Shown here: one piece after another, positions 45,527 to 54,143 of the stretch
Position numbering within the stretch: the first letter of the stretch is position 1
How the letters are laid out: every line of letters begins with the position of its first letter
Assembly: GCF_016429255.1 (NCBI RefSeq)
Contig: NZ_JAELUG010000009.1
Coordinates: forward strand, 1 to 64,000
Direction of reading: 5' to 3'
Length of the DNA: 64,000 nucleotides
Source of the DNA: Rhizobium sp. ASV8
GTDB taxonomy: Bacteria; Pseudomonadota; Alphaproteobacteria; Rhizobiales; Rhizobiaceae
Notes under the pieces: generated by a model
Told to the model about the DNA's origin: nothing
Database searches by the model: none
The model's input: the letters and a program-made list of their open reading frames with translations, nothing else
Position numbers and translations under genes: made by a program

Positions 45527-45550
45527 GTTCTATTTTTGTTCGGGAGTCAA
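45527..45550 (-). promoter_or_regulatory. LexA box inside the promoter of the 28-residue peptide
   Basis: The minus strand has TTGACT (45550-45545), a 17-base spacer and CAAATA (-10 like, 45527-45522). The LexA box GAAC-aaaaata-GAAC (GTTC-N7-GTTC at 45527-45541 on the plus strand) sits in the spacer. It is 34 bases from the peptide ATG and about 103 from the plus-strand gene at 45645. Confidence 0.75.
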
Positions 45551-45644
45551 TAGATGCATCAATAAATTTCATTCTCCGCTTTTCCGGCCGCCGATAGACG
45601 CCTTAACAACCCGGCTTTATGCAGGGAAAAACGGAGAGAACACG

Positions 45645-46238
45645 ATGAAGTCACTTGCCTGCGCGCTCATTCTTCTTACGGCTGCAAGTACTGCTCATGC
45701 GGAGGACGCCAGCCCGCCGGGCCGCATCATCGATGCGGCGATCGGCGACTGGAACAAGGACGGCAAGCCGGATCTCGCGCTTCTGGCGGCCCCGCCTGCG
45801 GGCGATGACGCCGACAACCCGATCGGCATCTATATCTATCTGCGCGATGACGAACACTCCTTGCTAAAACTGGTCGCAAGCGCACCGCACAAGATATGGG
45901 GCAGCGTGGAGCCCGGCGGTATCGTCGGACAGGAACCGTCGATCTCGGCGTTGCCGAATGGTTCCATCTCCATCGTCTCACAGAACGACAGTATCGGGCG
46001 CGATCGCTGGACGCAGACATTGACGCTCGCCTATCGCAATAACAGCTTCGTTGTCGCAGGCTATACCTACGAATCCCATGACACGCTCAATCCCGAGGAA
46101 AGCCACAGCTGCGACTACAACGTGCTGACCGGCAAGGTGACGAAAGACGGCAAGAACCTGAAGGCGGAAGCCCTGAACGTCACCATCCAGGACTGGCAGG
46201 ATGATGTCGGTCAGAAGGCGTGCGATAGCGGCAAGTAG
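45645..46238 (+). CDS. Exported protein with FG-GAP-like calcium motif
   Basis: A 197-residue protein with signal peptide (MKSLACALILLTAASTAHA). Just after it is IDAAIGDWNKDGKPDLALL, an FG-GAP/VCBS-like D-x-N-x-D-G-x-x-D calcium-binding motif. The rest is beta-rich with no other recognisable motif; three cysteines (one in the signal, two at 165 and 194 approx.) are present. It is probably periplasmic, function unknown. GGAGAGAAC precedes the ATG. It is divergent from the 28-residue peptide and followed by the SOS-box DUF5680 gene. Confidence 0.8.
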   Translation: MKSLACALILLTAASTAHAEDASPPGRIIDAAIGDWNKDGKPDLALLAAPPAGDDADNPIGIYIYLRDDEHSLLKLVASAPHKIWGSVEPGGIVGQEPSISALPNGSISIVSQNDSIGRDRWTQTLTLAYRNNSFVVAGYTYESHDTLNPEESHSCDYNVLTGKVTKDGKNLKAEALNVTIQDWQDDVGQKACDSGK

Positions 46239-46246
46239 TCGCCAAT

Positions 46247-46261
46247 GTTCTCTTTTTGTTC
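46247..46261 (+). promoter_or_regulatory. LexA (SOS) box upstream of the DUF5680 gene
   Basis: GTTC-tcttttt-GTTC, the alphaproteobacterial LexA box with exact 7-base spacing, lies 56 bases upstream of the ATG at 46318 and 9 bases after the stop of the previous gene. Confidence 0.75.
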
Positions 46262-46317
46262 TTTACAAATCTCACGACCGATGGCATTTTGACCACTCAC
46301 CAAAATTGGAGAGGGTC

Positions 46318-46785
46318 ATGCCGGATCTTGCCGAGCTGAACGATTTCATTGTGACCGCCAAGGCCGAGACCTATGTCGGTGATGGGGAGAGGCTGCCGCC
46401 CTGCCGAAGCGGTTCGCATGATATCGGCTATGCAAGCGGTCGGTGGCGCTATCTCGACAGCTACTTCGGCGGCACGGATTTTTGTGGACAAGAGGTCGTC
46501 TGGCATGACGACCAACCGATTTGGGCCATGAATTATTTCGGCCATATCGTAGAACCGGGCCTCATCGATGGGCACCGGGCCGGCATGGTCATCAAGGCCG
46601 CCTTGCTACGGCTTTATCTCGATGAAAAGCGATTCCTCGGCGATTACCAATTCGAGCATTCATTTGGCCGTTACGTCGATCGCAGTACCGGCGGATGCGA
46701 CCACTTTATCGGCCACGAGGCCATCATGGTGGATGGGCGAAAGGCCTATGAGCTTGACTATCGCGGCGGCCTGATCGTTCCGTAG
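46318..46785 (+). CDS. DUF5680 family protein, probably SOS-induced
   Basis: A 155-residue soluble protein recognised as the DUF5680 type: LNDFIVTAKAETYVGDGE, GSHDIGYASGRWRYLDSYFGGTDFCGQEVVW, PIWAMNYFGHI, then a C-terminal GHEAIMVDGRKAYELDYRGGLI. The fold is probably alpha/beta; the function is not known. GGAGAGGG precedes the ATG, and a LexA box is present upstream, so induction by DNA damage is likely. It ends convergent with lolD, with an interrupted palindrome (46772-46795) across both stops. Confidence 0.82.
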   Translation: MPDLAELNDFIVTAKAETYVGDGERLPPCRSGSHDIGYASGRWRYLDSYFGGTDFCGQEVVWHDDQPIWAMNYFGHIVEPGLIDGHRAGMVIKAALLRLYLDEKRFLGDYQFEHSFGRYVDRSTGGCDHFIGHEAIMVDGRKAYELDYRGGLIVP

Positions 46786-46795
46786 CGGACGATCA
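46772..46795. terminator. Palindrome spanning the convergent ends of DUF5680 and lolD
   Basis: TGATCGT-t-CCG-tag-CGG-ACGATCA; a one-base bulge. It overlaps both stop codons; no T-run. It may be a weak bidirectional terminator. Confidence 0.4.
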
Positions 46796-47479
46796 AACTT
46801 CCACCACCTTGCCTTCACTCAGCGTCACGCGGCGATCCATGCGAGCAGCAAGCTCGTGATTGTGCGTGGCGATCAGCGCAGCGAGACCGGACTGGCGCAC
46901 CAGGGCTTCGAGTGCATCGAAGACGTAATGAGCCGTCGCAGGATCGAGATTGCCCGTCGGCTCGTCGGCCAGCAGCACCAGAGGCGCATTGGCAACGGCG
47001 CGGGCAATCGCAACGCGTTGCTGTTCGCCGCCGGAGAGTTCGGCTGGACGATGGTCACCGCGATGGCCGATACGCATGTAATCAAGAAGCTGGGCAGCGC
47101 GAACACTCGCATCCTTGCGCGAGAGGCCGGAGATCAGTTGCGGCATCATGATGTTTTCGAGGGCCGAGAATTCGGGCAACAGATGATGGAACTGATACAC
47201 GAAACCGATTTCGCTGCGACGAACTGCCGTACGCTTATCGTCGGACAGGCTTTCACATGCCTGGCCGTTGATCAGCACTTCGCCACCATCCGGATGTTCC
47301 AGCAAACCGGCCACATGCAGAAGTGTCGACTTGCCCGTACCTGATGGAGCGACCAGAGCCACCATCTCGCCGCTGTGCAGGGCAAAATTGGCATTCTTCA
47401 GGATCGACAGCTGCGTATCGCCCTGCCCGTAGTGACGCTCCACACCAGAGAGCTGGAGAACGACGTTGCGTTTGATCAA
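46793..47479 (-). CDS. lolD: Lipoprotein-releasing ABC transporter ATPase LolD
   Basis: A 228-residue ABC ATPase of the MacB/LolD type. Walker A is [17 protein letters not shown], the signature [16 protein letters not shown] and Walker [16 protein letters not shown]; the H-loop His is in ATHNHELA. With LolC/E it extracts outer-membrane lipoproteins from the inner membrane. It is 11 bases after the lolC/E stop, and both follow proS; the three genes form one operon (proS-lolC/E-lolD). Confidence 0.93.
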   Translation of the reverse strand: MIKRNVVLQLSGVERHYGQGDTQLSILKNANFALHSGEMVALVAPSGTGKSTLLHVAGLLEHPDGGEVLINGQACESLSDDKRTAVRRSEIGFVYQFHHLLPEFSALENIMMPQLISGLSRKDASVRAAQLLDYMRIGHRGDHRPAELSGGEQQRVAIARAVANAPLVLLADEPTGNLDPATAHYVFDALEALVRQSGLAALIATHNHELAARMDRRVTLSEGKVVEV

Positions 47480-47490
47480 ATGTGGATTCC

Positions 47491-48801
47491 TTATTCGTAG
47501 CGCAACGCCTGCACCGGATCGAGCCGCGAGGCACGCCAGGCCGGAAAGATCGTGGCAAGGAAAGACAGCGTCAGAGCCATCACGACGACGGAGATGGTTT
47601 CACTCATATTCATCTTGGCCGGCAGCTTGCTGAGGAAATAGACCTCCGGATTGAAGATCACCGTGCCTGAAATCCAGGAAAAGAACTGGCGGATGGATTC
47701 GATGTTCAGGCAGACGAGAACACCCAGCAGGACGCCGGCAAGAGTTCCTACCACGCCGATGGCGGCTCCCGTCATGAAGAAGATACGCATGATCGAACCC
47801 GACGTCGCGCCCATCGTGCGAAGGATGGCGATATCGCTACCCTTATCCTTCACCAGCATGATCAGACCGGAGATGATGTTCAGCGCCGCCACCAGAACGA
47901 TCAGCGTCAGGATCATGAACATCGTATTGCGCTCGACCTGCAATGCCGAGAAGAAGGTCTCGTTCACCTGCCGCCAGTCCGTAAGGAATATCTGCCGGCC
48001 GGCGGCCGCCTCGATCTTCGGCCGGAGATCATCGACGTCATCAGGGTTGCTGACGAAAAGCTCGATCTTCGCGACGACGCCTTGAGCGTTGAAAAAGAGC
48101 TGGGCTTCCTCAAGCGGCATGAAGACGACGGAAGAATCATATTCCGACATGCCGACTTCGAAGAGACCGGAAATCGTGTAGGCTTTCACGCGCGGATTGA
48201 CACCGAAGGGCGTGACGTCGCCGTCGGGCGCCGTCAACGTGATCTGGTCGCCAACCGTCAGGCCCAGCTGGCGCGCAAGCCGGCTGCCGACCATTACGCC
48301 CTGCCCCGACGCAAAGCCGACCATGTCGCCGGCAACGATATGATCGGAAACCGTTTTCAACTTGGTCAGATCTTCGGCACGGATGCCGCGCACCAAGGCA
48401 CCGGTGCCGGAGCCGCCGCGCCCGGACGCGAGCGTTTCGCCCTCGACCAGCGGCAGCACCATGGTGACGCCGGGAACTGCGGCAAACTTCTTAGCCAGCT
48501 CGGCATAATCGTTCAGCGGCGAATCGATCGGCTGCACGACGACATGCCCGTTGAAACCCAGGATCTGCTTGAAGAGTTCGGCGCGGAAGCCGTTCATGAC
48601 GGCCATGACGATGATCAGCGCCGCAACGCCGAGCATGATCCCGACCAGCGAGAAGCCGGCGATGACCGAAATCGACGCTTCCTTGCGCCTGGAGCGCAGA
48701 TAACGCCAGGCCACAAGTCGTTCGAAACCGGAAAACGGGCGAGACGATGGGCTGGCCTTGAACGAATTTTCCTGCTGTTCCACTGCCGCGCTCACCGCCA
48801 T
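47491..48801 (-). CDS. lolC: Lipoprotein-releasing ABC transporter permease (LolC/LolE family)
   Basis: A 436-residue permease. One membrane segment is at about 45-70 ([29 protein letters not shown]), a large periplasmic domain follows (about 75-290), and three segments end the protein ([57 protein letters not shown]). The N-terminal [33 protein letters not shown] is characteristic. A single LolC/E-type protein per operon probably forms a homodimer (LolF type). The two-gene version of E. coli is absent here. Confidence 0.93.
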   Translation of the reverse strand: MAVSAAVEQQENSFKASPSSRPFSGFERLVAWRYLRSRRKEASISVIAGFSLVGIMLGVAALIIVMAVMNGFRAELFKQILGFNGHVVVQPIDSPLNDYAELAKKFAAVPGVTMVLPLVEGETLASGRGGSGTGALVRGIRAEDLTKLKTVSDHIVAGDMVGFASGQGVMVGSRLARQLGLTVGDQITLTAPDGDVTPFGVNPRVKAYTISGLFEVGMSEYDSSVVFMPLEEAQLFFNAQGVVAKIELFVSNPDDVDDLRPKIEAAAGRQIFLTDWRQVNETFFSALQVERNTMFMILTLIVLVAALNIISGLIMLVKDKGSDIAILRTMGATSGSIMRIFFMTGAAIGVVGTLAGVLLGVLVCLNIESIRQFFSWISGTVIFNPEVYFLSKLPAKMNMSETISVVVMALTLSFLATIFPAWRASRLDPVQALRYE

Positions 48802-48827
48802 TCGCCTTCCATCCTATCTACAGGCTA

Positions 48828-50150
48828 TCAGCCTGCCAACCGCTTGATTGCCGCTTCGACCGTCATCGTTTCGCGAGCGCCGGTCTTGCGGTCCTTCAGT
48901 TCCACTTCGCCGCCTGCGATCGAACGCGGGCCGACGATGATCTGCACGGGGACGCCGATCAGATCAGCCGTGGCGAATTTCGTTCCGGCGCGCTCGTCAC
49001 GATCGTCGAACAATACGTCCTTGCCGGCTTTCGACAGTGCGGCATAGATCGTTTCGCAAGCATCGTCACAAGCCTGATCGCCGGCCTTCATGTTGATCAC
49101 CACGACATCGAACGGCGCGACCGAATCCGGCCAGATGATTCCGTTCTCGTCATGCGATGCTTCGATGATGGCGGGAACAAGGCGGGTCGGACCGATACCG
49201 TAAGATCCCATGTGGACAGCATGCTCCTTGCCGTCGGGACCTTGCACTTTCGCGCCCATCGGCTCGGAGTATTTCGTGCCGAAATAGAAGATGTGGCCAA
49301 CCTCGATACCACGAGCGGACAGGCGCTCGCCTTCCGGAATGGCATTGAAAGCGGCTTCGTCATGCATTTCCGAAGTGGCGGCATAGACAGACGTCCACTT
49401 GTCGAAGATGCCCTTCAGACCCGCAACGTCATCGAAATTCGTATCTTCGCCCGGAATGTCGAAATTGACGAAATCCTTGTGGCAGAAAACTTCGGACTCG
49501 CCGGTATCGGCGAGAATGATGAACTCGTGGCTCAGATTGCCACCGATCGGGCCGGTATCGGCGCGCATCGGGATGGCCCTCAGGCCGAGACGGTTGAAGG
49601 TACGCAGATAGGCCGCAAACATCTTGTTATAGGAATGAACGGCGTCTTCCTGCGTGAGATCGAAGGAATAGGCATCCTTCATCATGAACTCGCGCGACCG
49701 CATGGTGCCGAAGCGCGGACGAATCTCGTCACGGAACTTCAGCTGAATATGATAGAGGTTCAGCGGCAGGTCCTTGTAGGACTTGACGTAGGACCGGAAG
49801 ATGTCGGTGACCATTTCTTCGTTGGTCGGGCCGTAGAGCATGGGCCGGTCCTGCCGGTCCTTGATGCGCAGCATTTCCTTGCCGTAGGCATCGTAGCGGC
49901 CGCTTTCCTGCCAGAGCTCGGCCGACTGCAAGGTCGGCATCAGCAGCTCGATGGCGCCCGAACGGTTCTGCTCCTCGCGGATGATCTTGTTGACCTTGTC
50001 GAGCACGCGCTTGCCGAGTGGCAACCAGGAATAGATGCCCTGCGACTGCTGGCGGATCATGCCTGTACGGAGCATAAGCCGATGAGAAACGATTTCAGCC
50101 TCTTTAGGATTTTCCTTCAGAATGGGCATGAAGTAACGAGACAGACGCAT
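48828..50150 (-). CDS. proS: Prolyl-tRNA synthetase, short alphaproteobacterial form
   Basis: A 440-residue class II synthetase. Motif 2 region is [26 protein letters not shown]; motif 3 is [17 protein letters not shown]. The anticodon-binding domain begins at about residue 350. It lacks the about 180-residue editing insertion of the E. coli form, as in the usual alphaproteobacterial version, so Ala-tRNA(Pro) editing has to be done by a free-standing factor (ProXp/YbaK type). It heads the proS-lolC/E-lolD operon. A small RNA-like locus is upstream. Confidence 0.96.
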   Translation of the reverse strand: MRLSRYFMPILKENPKEAEIVSHRLMLRTGMIRQQSQGIYSWLPLGKRVLDKVNKIIREEQNRSGAIELLMPTLQSAELWQESGRYDAYGKEMLRIKDRQDRPMLYGPTNEEMVTDIFRSYVKSYKDLPLNLYHIQLKFRDEIRPRFGTMRSREFMMKDAYSFDLTQEDAVHSYNKMFAAYLRTFNRLGLRAIPMRADTGPIGGNLSHEFIILADTGESEVFCHKDFVNFDIPGEDTNFDDVAGLKGIFDKWTSVYAATSEMHDEAAFNAIPEGERLSARGIEVGHIFYFGTKYSEPMGAKVQGPDGKEHAVHMGSYGIGPTRLVPAIIEASHDENGIIWPDSVAPFDVVVINMKAGDQACDDACETIYAALSKAGKDVLFDDRDERAGTKFATADLIGVPVQIIVGPRSIAGGEVELKDRKTGARETMTVEAAIKRLAG

Positions 50151-50454
50151 GACGCTTGTTCCACATGGTTTGGCGATCCGCTCTTTGCGGAATCGTTAGC
50201 AATTTATGTACTTAAGGCAGTTCATAACTGCTTCGGCGCAGGAAGGAAACCCGCATTCTCTATGAGGGGATTTGGGCGAACGCCCCGGAATGCGGGCGAT
50301 GCGGCCCATTTTTACAATTTCGAAAAAACGCGCATTTATAAGGATTTAAGACGAGAAGCTGTCAACAGAAAAATTCTGCGCGACTGTAGCAAAAAAGCAA
50401 AAAAACAGATGACAAAGCTCAATGTTTGAGCTAATTTTAGCTCACAAAAGAGGC

Positions 50455-50589
50455 AGGAAGGTTAAATTCTTGCCGTTTCGCGGTCAAGTCTTGGGAGGAT
50501 CAGATCTTAGGCGCGCTCGCTCGCTGCCCCGGTAACGGATAAGGATCACGCGATACTTTAAAACAAGGCTTATAGCCTTGTTTTTTTTT
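50455..50589 (+). ncRNA. Probable small RNA between proS and the DUF1467 gene (alpha-r9-like by position)
   Basis: The gap 50151-50773 ends in one very clear intrinsic terminator on the plus strand: AAACAAGGCT-tat-AGCCTTGTTT with nine Ts (50581-50589). No ORF runs into it, which points to a non-coding transcript of roughly 130-150 bases. From memory, the alpha-r9 sRNA (Smr9C) of Sinorhizobium, about 149 bases, lies in the corresponding gap next to proS. The 5' end given here is a guess; no convincing -35/-10 was found. The rest of the gap has no identifiable element. Confidence 0.5.
50561..50589 (+). terminator. Terminator of the probable small RNA
   Basis: A 10-bp stem (50561-50570 with 50574-50583), 3-base loop, and a run of nine Ts. 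It is the best plus-strand intrinsic terminator in the window, and there is no plus-strand gene upstream of it. Confidence 0.85.
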
Positions 50590-50773
50590 GCTTTTACTCT
50601 GGCGAACTCTACCCAGCTGCTTGTTTGGGAAGCATTGGAGATTTCCGCCGCCCGCGCCTCACAATCACGATCTGCTGCCTCTTTGCTTCACGCGGATGAC
50701 AGGCGTGTGACAAATTGAAGGCGATTGCGCGGCGATTGGAATTCGCGCGCTGCGACAGGCGGTTCCGATCCCG

Positions 50774-51052
50774 CTACTTGTCGAAAGTGGGAACAATTTT
50801 CGGAATGGAGTCGATGCTCAAGCCGAAATAATGCGAGGCGATGTACCAGGCGCCATAGATGATGGCTGACACCAGTGTGGTGAAGAATATCACCCTTGCG
50901 GCGCGAAACTTCGTGGGGGCGCTTTCGACGGTTCCGAGAACCACGTTCTTGTCTTCCGCCTGTGTGCGCAAACCGAACGGCAGGACGGCAAAAAGCGTAA
51001 TCCACCAGATGATGAAATAAACCGCGAAGCTTGCTGCAATCTGCTGGGCCAT
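50774..51052 (-). CDS. DUF1467 family membrane protein
   Basis: A 92-residue protein of the DUF1467 type with two membrane segments: about 6-25 (AASFAVYFIIWWITLFAVLPFG) and 54-72 (VIFFTTLVSAIIYGAWYIAS). It typically follows mce and rnj in alphaproteobacteria. The conserved LPFGLRTQAED segment follows the first membrane span. The function is unknown. Confidence 0.88.
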   Translation of the reverse strand: MAQQIAASFAVYFIIWWITLFAVLPFGLRTQAEDKNVVLGTVESAPTKFRAARVIFFTTLVSAIIYGAWYIASHYFGLSIDSIPKIVPTFDK

Positions 51053-51254
51053 AGCACTCCCTCGGAACGGCCTAGCTCCCCCAAGGAAGCCCTAAACCGC
51101 TCGACCTCACTGTTTTGAGCAATTCCGAACAGAACGCCGCCGCGCACTCATTCTGGAGTTACCCTGGAGACGAGCCTGCTCGTCTTCTCCTCTTCCGAGC
51201 TGCTTATAGGGGCAAAGCAGTTGTCTTTCAAAGCGCCCGTGCAACGCTTTAATG

Positions 51255-51659
51255 TCACACTTGCTCAAGCTCGATCAAAGTACCGAAGAAATCCTTCGGA
51301 TGAAGGAAGAGCACCGGCTTGCCGTGCGCGCCGATCTTCGGCTCGCCATTTCCAAGCACGCGGGCACCCGCCGCCAATAAATGATCCCGCGCGGCAAGGA
51401 TATCGGCAACCTCGTAGCAGATATGATGCATGCCGCCATCCGGGTTCTTCGCGAGGAAGGCCGCGATCGGCGAGGCCTCGCCGAGCGGCTCAAGCAGTTC
51501 GACCTTGCTGTTTGGCAACTCGACGAAAACGACCGTCACGCCATGCTCGGGCAATGCCTGCGGAGCCGACACCGCTCCGCCCAGCGTCTCGCGATAGGCG
51601 CGACTGGCGGCGGCAATATCCGGAACGGCCAGCGCGACATGATTGATACGTCCAAGCAC
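51255..51659 (-). CDS. mce: Methylmalonyl-CoA epimerase
   Basis: A 134-residue vicinal oxygen chelate protein converting (S)- to (R)-methylmalonyl-CoA in propionate metabolism. It starts VLGRINHVALAVPDIAAASRAY (GTG start with GGAGGAG upstream) and has GGMHHICYEVADILAARDHL and the C-terminal HPKDFFGTLIELEQ with metal-binding Glu. The mutase is not in this window. It follows rnj by 31 bases and is probably part of the nuo-birA-rnj-mce transcript. An in-frame ATG at 51680 would overlap the ribosome binding site. Confidence 0.93.
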   Translation of the reverse strand: MLGRINHVALAVPDIAAASRAYRETLGGAVSAPQALPEHGVTVVFVELPNSKVELLEPLGEASPIAAFLAKNPDGGMHHICYEVADILAARDHLLAAGARVLGNGEPKIGAHGKPVLFLHPKDFFGTLIELEQV

Positions 51660-51690
51660 GGAACTCTCCTCCCCGTTCAAATGGCGAACG

Positions 51691-53364
51691 TCAGCCGCCG
51701 GTGCGCGTAACGAACACGGTCACGAGAGGCTTCTTTCCCCAGCCCTGATTGGCGGCGGCCCGCACCGCGCGGCGCGCCGCTTCCTGCAGCATGTCGAGAT
51801 CCTTGCGACGAGCGCGAGGAATGCTTTCGATGGCGCTGACGACGGCGTCGAACAGCGTGTCTTCCATCTCGTCACCCTCGTCGTCATAGGCCGGCAAGCC
51901 GATCGGCACGACATCCGGATCGCCGACGATGTCATAGCGGGCATCGAGCACGACATTGACGGCGACGTGGCCGACATAGGAAAGCTTCTTGCGTTCGCCG
52001 ATCCCCATCTCGTCGAAATCGCCGATCAGAGTGCCATCCTTGAAAATGCGCCCATGCGGCGCTTCACCGATGACCTCAGCCGGCCCTGGTGCAAGGCGCA
52101 ATATATCGCCGTTGCGCACGCGCGGTACGCTGGAAATGCCGCTCTGTTCGGCAAGTTCCTTGTGGGCGGTCAGATGGGTCGCTTCGCCATGCACGGGAAC
52201 GACGATCTTCGGCCGCGTCCACTCATACATCTTCTGCAGTTCGTTGCGGCGAGGATGCCCGGACACGTGCACAAGCGCCTCGGCATCCGTCACGATATGT
52301 ATACCCTGCTCGATCAGGCCGTTCTTGATATCCTGAATGGCCTTTTCGTTGCCTGGGATGGCGCGTGAGGAGAAGACGACGATATCGCCGGCGGCTAGCG
52401 CGACATTGCGCATTTCATCGCGTGACAACTTCGCGAGCGCCGCACGCGGCTCGCCCTGGCTACCCGTGAGGATGACCACGACCTTGTCGCGCGGGATATA
52501 GCCGTACTCATCTTCGGCGATGAACGGCTTGATGCCTTCCATCAGGCCTACATCGCGAGCGACGTCGACGACACGCTTCAGCGAACTGCCCAAGAGCAGC
52601 ACTTCGCGACCGGCGGCTTCGGCGGCCTCGGCAACGGTCCTGATACGGCCGACATTCGACGAGAAGGTCGTGATGGCTACCCGCCCCTCGGCGTCCTCGA
52701 TGATCTTGCGCAGGCTTTCGGAAACGTCCTTCTCCGAAGGCGAGACGCCATCACGAAGCGCATTGGTGGAATCGCACATCAGGGCCAGCACGCCCTCGTC
52801 ACCGAGCTGACGGAAGCGGGTTTCGTCGGTCAACGGCCCGAGCGACGGCTCGTGATCGATCTTCCAGTCGCCAGTATGGATGACGTTGCCGACCGGCGTG
52901 CGGATCATCAGCGACATCGGTTCCGGGATCGAATGGTTGACGGCGACGCCTTCGATCTCGAAGGGACCGACATTGATGCGATCGCCGGCCTTGAACGGAG
53001 TGATCGGAATCTCACCCATGGTCTTTTCGTAGTCGCGTTTGGCTTCCAGCAAGCCGGCAGTAAAGCCTGACGCATAGACAGGGACGTTCAAACCCGGCCA
53101 AAGATCATTCAGTGCACCGTAATGATCCTCATGCGCGTGAGTGATGATGATGCCCTTGAGGCTCTTGCGCTCCTTGGCCAGGAAACGGATGTCAGGCAAT
53201 ACCAGATCGACGCCCGGCAGATCCGGCCCCGGAAATGTCACGCCGCAATCGACCATGATCCACTGGCGGTGCTCCGGCGGGCCATAGCCGTACAGAGCGA
53301 GATTCATACCGATTTCGCCGACGCCGCCGAGTGGCAGAAACACCAGTTCGTCTTGCTTCGCCAT
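51691..53364 (-). CDS. rnj: Ribonuclease J
   Basis: A 557-residue metallo-beta-lactamase RNase of the beta-CASP family, with 5'-3' exo- and endonuclease activity; it matures rRNA and mRNA in alphaproteobacteria. Metal motif HAHEDHYGAL (about residue 78), then VHTGDWKIDHEP and the beta-CASP motifs; the ending is TVFVTRTGG. ATG at 53364 gives MAKQDELVFLPLGGVGEIGMNL. It follows birA by 14 bases, the order nuoN-birA-rnj being standard in Rhizobiales. Confidence 0.95.
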   Translation of the reverse strand: MAKQDELVFLPLGGVGEIGMNLALYGYGPPEHRQWIMVDCGVTFPGPDLPGVDLVLPDIRFLAKERKSLKGIIITHAHEDHYGALNDLWPGLNVPVYASGFTAGLLEAKRDYEKTMGEIPITPFKAGDRINVGPFEIEGVAVNHSIPEPMSLMIRTPVGNVIHTGDWKIDHEPSLGPLTDETRFRQLGDEGVLALMCDSTNALRDGVSPSEKDVSESLRKIIEDAEGRVAITTFSSNVGRIRTVAEAAEAAGREVLLLGSSLKRVVDVARDVGLMEGIKPFIAEDEYGYIPRDKVVVILTGSQGEPRAALAKLSRDEMRNVALAAGDIVVFSSRAIPGNEKAIQDIKNGLIEQGIHIVTDAEALVHVSGHPRRNELQKMYEWTRPKIVVPVHGEATHLTAHKELAEQSGISSVPRVRNGDILRLAPGPAEVIGEAPHGRIFKDGTLIGDFDEMGIGERKKLSYVGHVAVNVVLDARYDIVGDPDVVPIGLPAYDDEGDEMEDTLFDAVVSAIESIPRARRKDLDMLQEAARRAVRAAANQGWGKKPLVTVFVTRTGG

Positions 53365-53378
53365 TTCGTTCCCAACCA

Positions 53379-54143
53379 TTATCTAAGAAAAACATCGCCC
53401 GCCGCGATCGGCATAGTCCTGCCGTCCCCGGTTTCGAGCATCAACAAGCCATTATCATCGATTCCGACGAAATGGCCCAAAATCGACCGGTCAGGCAAAT
53501 TCACGGTGATCCTCTCACCGATGCCGCAGGCCGATTCCCGCCAGCGGGCAGTGATTTCGCGCACGCCTTCGCCCTTGTTCCATACGAGAAGTACGTCGGC
53601 CATCGCCGCATAGAGATGCGCAAACAGTTCTTCTGCCGAAACCATGGAGCCTTGCTGGCGCAGACTGGTTACCGGATACATAGGATTGTCCGGCATGGTC
53701 GTGACATTAATACCGATGCCGATGACCAGCGCATAGCGCCCATCGGGCAGCGCTTCGCCTTCGATCAGGATGCCGCAGGTCTTCTTGCGGCCGATCAATA
53801 TATCGTTGGGCCACTTGATTTCAGCCGGCTCGGCTGCGAGCGGCAGCACGCTGCGCACCGCATGATGCACCGCAACTGCTACCGCCAGCGGCAAAGAGCC
53901 AAGACGATCCATCGGCGCGGGGTCGATCAGGAGAAGTGATGCGTAGAGATTGCCGGGCTCTGAGACCCATGGACGGCCGCGACGGCCACGTCCGCCGGTC
54001 TGGCGCTCGGCGGTCACCCAGAGGTTTCCGGCATCGCCAGAGCGTGCCCTTTCCAGGCACACGCTATTTGTAGAGGAAGTCTCTGAAAGGGCATCATGCC
54101 GGAAGTCGTCGAGCGACTTCCGGCTTTTCATATCAGACGCCAT
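53379..54143 (-). CDS. birA: Biotin--[acetyl-CoA-carboxylase] ligase
   Basis: A 254-residue biotin-protein ligase (class I, without an N-terminal helix-turn-helix, so no repressor role). Motifs: GGRGRRGRPWVSEPGNLYASLLL, and KWPNDILIGRKKTCGILIEGE. The ATP/biotin loop GRGRRGRPW is intact. It biotinylates AccB, encoded at 2844-3317. The ATG at 54143 overlaps the nuoN stop by one base, so translation is coupled with nuoN. A TTG three bases earlier is an alternative. Confidence 0.94.
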   Translation of the reverse strand: MASDMKSRKSLDDFRHDALSETSSTNSVCLERARSGDAGNLWVTAERQTGGRGRRGRPWVSEPGNLYASLLLIDPAPMDRLGSLPLAVAVAVHHAVRSVLPLAAEPAEIKWPNDILIGRKKTCGILIEGEALPDGRYALVIGIGINVTTMPDNPMYPVTSLRQQGSMVSAEELFAHLYAAMADVLLVWNKGEGVREITARWRESACGIGERITVNLPDRSILGHFVGIDDNGLLMLETGDGRTMPIAAGDVFLR

